Part shown: one piece after another, positions 60,148 through 64,000 of the stretch
How positions within the stretch are numbered: the first letter of the stretch is position 1
Layout of the letters: each line of letters starts with the position of its first letter
From: Verrucomicrobiota bacterium
GTDB taxonomy: Bacteria > Verrucomicrobiota > Verrucomicrobiia > Opitutales > Opitutaceae
Assembly (NCBI GenBank): GCA_016235555.1
Contig: JACRKC010000093.1
Location: 1 to 64,000 of the forward strand
DNA length: 64,000 nt
Reading direction: 5' to 3'
Position numbers and translations under genes: made by a program
Notes under the pieces: generated by a model
What the model was told of the DNA's origin: nothing
Databases searched by the model: none
The model's input: the letters and a program-made list of their open reading frames with translations, nothing else

Positions 60148-60240
60148 GTCATGATGCGTCGTGTCACCCAATGTCGCTGATAGGCGGCGCGCGCCGCGCA
60201 GGCGAGCCGCGTTTCCCGCCAGCGGTCGTCGTTTTGACGC

Positions 60241-60495
60241 TTATGGCCGCGTCTCCCATTCCAGTGTCCGCAGATAACTCAAGGCCTCGTCCCGATTCGT
60301 GCCGCACATTTCCTCCGTTGGCCGGAGACTAGCGCAGAACGCGGGTCGCTCCGGCTTGCCGAACAACGCACAGCGATAATCCGGCAACAACTGCACGCAG
60401 GGAAAATTTGCCGGCTTCCCATGCGGCATGCCGGGGATCGGCGACGAAATCGATGGCGCGATGCAACACGCGCCGCAACCGGTGCGGCAGTCCAT
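60241..60495 (-). CDS. YkgJ-family Cys-cluster protein
   Basis: 84 residues, ATG 60495. Cys pattern MDCRTGCGACCIAP, later FPCVQL, RCALFG and FCASL, matching the CxxxCxxCC...C...C...C zinc/iron-cluster signature of the YkgJ/DUF3109 type. These small proteins are thought to bind zinc or an Fe-S cluster; function unknown. It lies 15 bases downstream of the MazG-like gene. Confidence 0.88.
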   Translation of the reverse strand: MDCRTGCGACCIAPSISSPIPGMPHGKPANFPCVQLLPDYRCALFGKPERPAFCASLRPTEEMCGTNRDEALSYLRTLEWETRP

Positions 60496-60510
60496 GGCAG
60501 GGATCGCGGA

Positions 60511-60846
60511 TTACGGGCCGGTCTTCGCGCTCGCGGCGAGTTTCGTGTCGAGCTCGTCCATCGTGCGCACGAACGCCCGTTCGAGATCCACGCCGCACGC
60601 ATCGGCGAGCACGAGCACGCTCCACAGGCAGTCGGCCAGCTCGTGCGCGAGCCGCGCGTCGAGATCGGGCGGACCGGACCGGCGTCCGTCCTTGGCCATG
60701 ACGAGCTTCATGAGCGCACCGACATCACCCGCGAAACCCTGCGCGAGTTCGGCCCGCGACCACGGCCGTCCGCCGTGCGCCGATTCGAGCGCCGCATAAC
60801 GGGAGCGGATTTCGAGGGCGCGGCACGAAAGATCGGCGAGTTCCAT
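60511..60846 (-). CDS. MazG-like nucleotide pyrophosphohydrolase
   Basis: 111 residues from ATG 60846 (MELADLSCRALEIRSRYAAL); an ATG at 60903 would add 19 residues. The MazG/NTP-PPase core is recognised by RLAHELADCLWSVLVLADAC, which holds the E-L-A-D metal site. Such all-alpha enzymes hydrolyse (d)NTPs to monophosphates and pyrophosphate, often as house-cleaning. A single domain of this length is normal. Confidence 0.82.
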   Translation of the reverse strand: MELADLSCRALEIRSRYAALESAHGGRPWSRAELAQGFAGDVGALMKLVMAKDGRRSGPPDLDARLAHELADCLWSVLVLADACGVDLERAFVRTMDELDTKLAASAKTGP

Positions 60847-60904
60847 CCCGGCACTCAATCGCCCGCCCTCCTCCGCGTCGAGCGGGACCGCCCCCCAAGC
60901 CATC

Positions 60905-61034
60905 GGGTGTGACCCAAACTGATGTCAGTGATTGGTAGCGGCGGTCTATGACCGCCGAACGAATCCCGTTGGCGCAACGACGGCGGTCATAGACCGCCGC
61001 TACAACCGGGGCATTCGAAAACTGACATCACACC
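60905..61034. repeat. Nested palindromic repeat, family 1 (copy D)
   Basis: Outer arms GGTGTGACCCAAACTGATGT and ACTGACATCACACCC; inner arms GTAGCGGCGGTCTATGACCG and CGGTCATAGACCGCCGCTAC. The mirror of the copy at 331-468. Confidence 0.88.
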
Positions 61035-61049
61035 CCCAGCCATCACGGT

Positions 61050-61592
61050 TCAATACTTCTGCCCCAGCGCCTGCCGCATCGCCGATTTGATCCCCGCCGG
61101 ATACAGCGCCCCTTGCAAGAGCTCCACCGTGCGCCCGTCGGCGAAAGTGACGGTGATCCGATAAACCCGCAGCGTATTGGAAATCGTCGCCATCCAGCCC
61201 AACCGCGGATCGGCCGGATCGATCGCCTCCGTCTCCCGGTGCCAGACGCCCGCGTCGGACAGCGTGGGCGCGGTGTCCTCCACCAGCACCAGCGCGGCGT
61301 CGTCGGAAACATCCTCCACCCGAATCGCGCGCAGCGCGCGCTTGCGGGAATCGGACAAGGCAAAGATGTGGATCGGCTTCTTTTCCTGCGTCAGCGTGAA
61401 CGTCGCGACGCTCATCTGCACCCCGTCCTCCTGCGTCATCGCCACCCCGCCGCGCCCGAGCGGCACGTGGACCTGTTTCCCGCCGGAAATCGTCGCGAGC
61501 ATTTCGACCTCGCCCGTTGCGCACCCGCCGAGCCACAGGCCCCAGCCACCGCAGAAAATCCCCAGCCACCGTCTTGGATAATTGATTCGCAT
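61050..61592 (-). CDS. Predicted lipoprotein
   Basis: 180 residues from ATG 61592; a type II signal peptide ends in LWLGGCATGE (Cys24 lipobox). The mature part has a strand-rich, conserved-looking core (VAMTQEDGVQMSVATFTLTQ, IHIFALSDSRKRALRAIRVE, YRITVTFADGRTVELLQG). Not recognised as a family. It is bordered by family-1 repeats on both sides. Confidence 0.75.
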   Translation of the reverse strand: MRINYPRRWLGIFCGGWGLWLGGCATGEVEMLATISGGKQVHVPLGRGGVAMTQEDGVQMSVATFTLTQEKKPIHIFALSDSRKRALRAIRVEDVSDDAALVLVEDTAPTLSDAGVWHRETEAIDPADPRLGWMATISNTLRVYRITVTFADGRTVELLQGALYPAGIKSAMRQALGQKY

Positions 61593-61665
61593 CGTGATCG
61601 CCCACTGTCGTGCCGGCGCAGCCGCAGCCTGACGAGCACTATCCGCCGTCTGAGCTTCCGGCCGG

Positions 61666-61801
61666 TGCAACAGGAAGTGAGGTCAGTAAACCGAGGCCTT
61701 GGTTGTAGCGGCGGTCTGCGACCGCCGAACGAGAACCCTTGGCGCACCGCCGGCGGTCGCAGACCGCCGCTACAGCTGGCTGACCTCACTTCCGGTTGCA
61801 C
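61666..61801. repeat. Nested palindromic repeat, family 1 (copy E)
   Basis: Outer arms AACAGGAAGTGAGGTCAG and CTGACCTCACTTCCGGTTGC; inner arms GTAGCGGCGGTCTGCGACCG and CGGTCGCAGACCGCCGCTAC. Confidence 0.88.
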
Positions 61802-62206
61802 CCGCTGCCGACCGGCGGACCGCCCCTCGGCCCGGTCTTCCCACCGGCGTCCAAGTCGCATTCGTCGTCCCGCGGTTGCCGCAGCCTGAGGAAAGCGGAA
61901 GGAATTTGACCGCGGATGGCACGGATGGCGCGGATGAAGGCGACGCCAGCTGAAATCGATCCGCGCAATCGGCGCCATCCGCGATCAGAAGGTTTGGGGT
62001 CCGAAATCGTCGCAGTTCTGCGCGATCCGAAGAGACAGTAATACCAGCGTCACCTTGCTTTTGGGCTGTAGGCCCGGCCGGTGGCCGGGCTGCCCGCCCG
62101 CCGGGCGGGCCGGCAACGGATAGTCTGAAACGGACGGGACGTTGGATTACGTTCTGGTTCGCTTCAGGGCTGATTTTTCCGGGCTCACCCACCGCCCCCA
62201 CCCCGC
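61802..62206. other. Intergenic region with degenerate repeats
   Basis: No gene is supported. At 61905-61985 imperfect copies of GCGGATGGC/GCGCGGATGAA and the facing CCGCGCAATC...GCCATCCGC form a degenerate palindrome, and a family-3 repeat follows at 62067. Confidence 0.5.
62067..62125. repeat. Palindromic repeat, family 3 (copy B)
   Basis: TGTAGGCCCGGCCGGTGGCC and the facing CCGGGCGGGCCGGCAAC, as at 3047-3092. Confidence 0.75.
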
Positions 62207-62866
62207 TCAGGCGCTGTCGATTTCCGATCGCGAGCGGCGCACCGCGAGGACCAATTCCCGGTTCCGCAACAGGGCCATCGCAACGGGAATCAACGCGAAC
62301 CCGGCGACCGCCCCCGTTGCGATCAGGTTTTTCGTCAACAGCCAGCCCACCCCGCCCAAGCCCATGGCCAGCACCGCAAAGAACACCCCCAACTGCCGGG
62401 TCGCCGCCATCACGGTGAAGGCGAGCACCAACGCCAAACCGGCGACGCTCCCGGGTGCAGCCACGGCCGTCACGCCCGACACATACACGACCGGCGCCAG
62501 CAAACCAGTCGTCTTGCGAAACAGGGCCAGCATCAACATCAGGCCCAGCGCCGCGACGCCCACCGCGGTTTCGTCCCGCAACCAGAAAGGCGGAGCCTTG
62601 CCGTCGAGCACGGGATCCAGACGCAGGCCGCGCACCGCCAGCAGGACGCAGGCCGTGCCCGCCACACTGCGCCCGAGCTCAATCCAGTGCTGCGGCATGC
62701 GCAGCAGCCGCCGCCAGACCACCCACCAGCCGGCGTTACGCCGGGCGATCTCCAGATACTCGATCGTGCGATACGACACCATCCGTCCATACCACTGCGG
62801 CGCAGGCACCAGCAGGAGCACGGTCCCACAGGCCGCCAGGGCAGGGTTGGTCGGAAGCCACGACAT
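62207..62866 (-). CDS. Integral membrane hypothetical protein
   Basis: 219 residues from ATG 62866 (MSWLPTNPALAACGTVLLLV); ATG 62920 would add 18 residues before the first helix. About seven hydrophobic segments (VGVAALGLMLMLALF, LAPVVYVSGVTAVAAPGSVA, LALVLAFTVMA, ATRQLGVFFAVLAMGLGG). No catalytic motif seen. Family not recognised. Confidence 0.7.
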   Translation of the reverse strand: MSWLPTNPALAACGTVLLLVPAPQWYGRMVSYRTIEYLEIARRNAGWWVVWRRLLRMPQHWIELGRSVAGTACVLLAVRGLRLDPVLDGKAPPFWLRDETAVGVAALGLMLMLALFRKTTGLLAPVVYVSGVTAVAAPGSVAGLALVLAFTVMAATRQLGVFFAVLAMGLGGVGWLLTKNLIATGAVAGFALIPVAMALLRNRELVLAVRRSRSEIDSA

Positions 62867-63049
62867 AGAGGCATCAGCGTGAACCGCCGGGCGCACGCCG
62901 CGAGCAGGAAACTCCCTCATTTTTTCCCATCCGTGCGGAAAATACGCCGCCGTGGCCGCGCCGGCCCCGACCGCACTGTTTCTCCATCCGTCGGCAGGAC
63001 GCGCGGGATTCGCCGGCGCAGACGTCGCGTGGATTCGCCGGGGTCTGCG

Positions 63050-64000
63050 CTACCGGCGCAGCCGCGCCGCCACCGCCGCCACCGCACGGCCGACCTTGTC
63101 GATGTAGCCGGCAGTCATCGCCTCATTGATCGTGAGGGTGAGGCAGTCGCCGAGCAGGGCCTCGGCGATCGGGCAGTGCACGGCCCGGTAATCCATGGTC
63201 GTCAGGCCGGCATCGCGCACGGGCCAGGCCCCGCCGAAGAAGTTGTGATTCTGAAACACGCGGTAGCCGTAGACGGGTTTCGGGATGTAGCCCGCGGACG
63301 CCGGTGCGCCCTCGGCCCGCAGCGCCGCCGCAAACTCGTCGCGCCCGCCCCGAAACCGCTCCGCGTCCACCCGCAACAGGAAGAACCAATAACTGGAGGT
63401 GTCGCCCGGCCGGATCGCCGGCGGCACGAGGCCTGGCACGGCGGACACATGCGCGTGGAGGCGCGCGCCGAGCTGCACCCGGGCCTGCACGATCTCGCCG
63501 AGTTTCGTGAGCTGCGCCGCGGCGACCGCCGCCTGCGGCTCGCTCATGCGGTAGTTCGGCGCGAGTTCGGCCGGGTCGCGCAGCAGCGCGGCGTCGCGTT
63601 CGCCACCGGCGCGGTCGTAGGATTTGTCGCCCCACTGACCGAGGCTCGGGCCATATTCCTCGGCGTCAGTCGCCACGATGCCGCCGTCGCCGCAGCTCAC
63701 GTGCTTGAACTCGTTGAAGGAATAGCAGGCAAAATCCCCCACCAATCCCACCGGCCGGCCTTGGTGGAGGGCGCCCCACGCCTGGGCACAGTCTTCGATC
63801 AGCGCGATGCCGCGTTCGCGGGCCAGCGCGCGCAGCGCGGTCGAATCACAGGGATTGCCCGCGAGGTGCACGGCGACGATGGCGCGCGTCTTGGCGGAGA
63901 TCGCGGCGCGCACCGCGCCCACGTCGAGGTTGCCCGTGGCAGGCTCCACATCCGCAAACACGGGCACGGCCTGCTGGTAGAGGATGCCGATGACCGAGCC
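63050..64000 (-). CDS. DegT/DnrJ/EryC1-family aminotransferase, C-terminal part (cut by right edge)
   Basis: At least 316 residues; the reading frame is open to the window edge (GSVIGILYQQ before AVPVFADVEPATGNLD), so the N-terminus lies outside. Motifs: VHLAGNPCD, IEDCAQAWGALHQGR, and the PLP lysine in CYSFNEFKHVSCGDGG, then NYRMSEPQAAVAAAQLTKLG. It aminates a keto sugar or cyclitol. It is about 30 kb from the other DegT genes in the main locus, so it belongs to another pathway whose genes lie beyond the edge. Confidence 0.88.
   Translation of the reverse strand, partial: GSVIGILYQQAVPVFADVEPATGNLDVGAVRAAISAKTRAIVAVHLAGNPCDSTALRALARERGIALIEDCAQAWGALHQGRPVGLVGDFACYSFNEFKHVSCGDGGIVATDAEEYGPSLGQWGDKSYDRAGGERDAALLRDPAELAPNYRMSEPQAAVAAAQLTKLGEIVQARVQLGARLHAHVSAVPGLVPPAIRPGDTSSYWFFLLRVDAERFRGGRDEFAAALRAEGAPASAGYIPKPVYGYRVFQNHNFFGGAWPVRDAGLTTMDYRAVHCPIAEALLGDCLTLTINEAMTAGYIDKVGRAVAAVAARLRR

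Noticed and set aside
1-64000. CRISPR arrays, tRNA, rRNA, intact insertion sequences
   Set aside because: No direct-repeat spacer array, no tRNA-like cloverleaf with GGTTCGAAT, and no transposase motif were seen while reading both strands. The many palindromes are not flanked by transposase genes here.

Overview
The window is high-GC bacterial chromosome. Gene content points to a Gram-negative member of the Verrucomicrobiota, most likely an Opitutaceae relative: a TonB-dependent receptor, lipopolysaccharide and exopolysaccharide machinery, an EpsI-type protein, an ECF sigma factor with a membrane-anchored tail, Tat-exported Gfo/Idh/MocA oxidoreductases, CotH and lamin-tail secreted proteins, and many intergenic palindromes. 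The lineage is inferred from recognition of protein families, not from a search. I saw no tRNA, rRNA, CRISPR array or intact transposon.

Layout. 1-283: start of a TIR-domain protein cut by the left edge. 618-2951: a TonB-dependent receptor behind a TPP riboswitch. 3304-8593: two divergent secreted proteins (a PhoD-like phosphatase/phosphodiesterase and a lamin-tail/CotH protein) that share a C-terminal repeat domain. 8790-10295: an O-antigen ligase/polymerase-like protein, convergent with a 22-kb polysaccharide locus. 10365-32638: that locus, entirely on the minus strand, with many 4-8 base stop/start overlaps. It begins at a GbsR/MarR-like regulator with a palindrome just upstream, then a GDPD, a HAD phosphatase, two nucleotidyltransferases with a cupin, and the enzymes for UDP-2,3-diacetamido-glucuronate (WbpA, WbpE, and a WbpB-WbpD fusion). 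Glycosyltransferases, Wzx flippase, Wzy polymerase, EpsI-like protein, methyltransferase, a DegT aminotransferase with a thiamine-diphosphate E1 alpha/beta pair, the initiating sugar-phosphate transferase and a CapD/WbpM dehydratase follow.

33193-35573: an ECF sigma factor fused to a transmembrane anchor and C-terminal domain, coupled to a membrane partner carrying the same domain. 35627-40908: MsrA, an HDOD protein, EttA and a zeta-toxin-like kinase. 41104-43417: an ilvL leader peptide, attenuator, ilvB and ilvN, a complete branched-chain amino-acid attenuation system whose two enzyme genes carry palindromic repeats inside or at the edge of their reading frames. 43587-53071: a phytanoyl-CoA dioxygenase-like protein, a secreted protein, a very large AsmA-like protein, a LamG-glycoside hydrolase gene broken by one stop codon, a Tat-exported oxidoreductase and a HEAT-repeat protein. 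53806-56138: a NarL-type two-component pair. 56226-59301: a minor-pseudopilin cluster ending in two small genes. 59356-64000: PAP2 phosphatase, YkgJ-type Cys-cluster protein, MazG-like protein, lipoprotein, membrane protein, and a second DegT aminotransferase cut by the right edge.

The strongest items for a second look are the ilv attenuator, the palindromes invading ilvB and ilvN, the nested swap-module palindromes between genes, the TPP-controlled receptor, the sigma-factor/partner pair, and the unusual enzyme sets in the polysaccharide locus.
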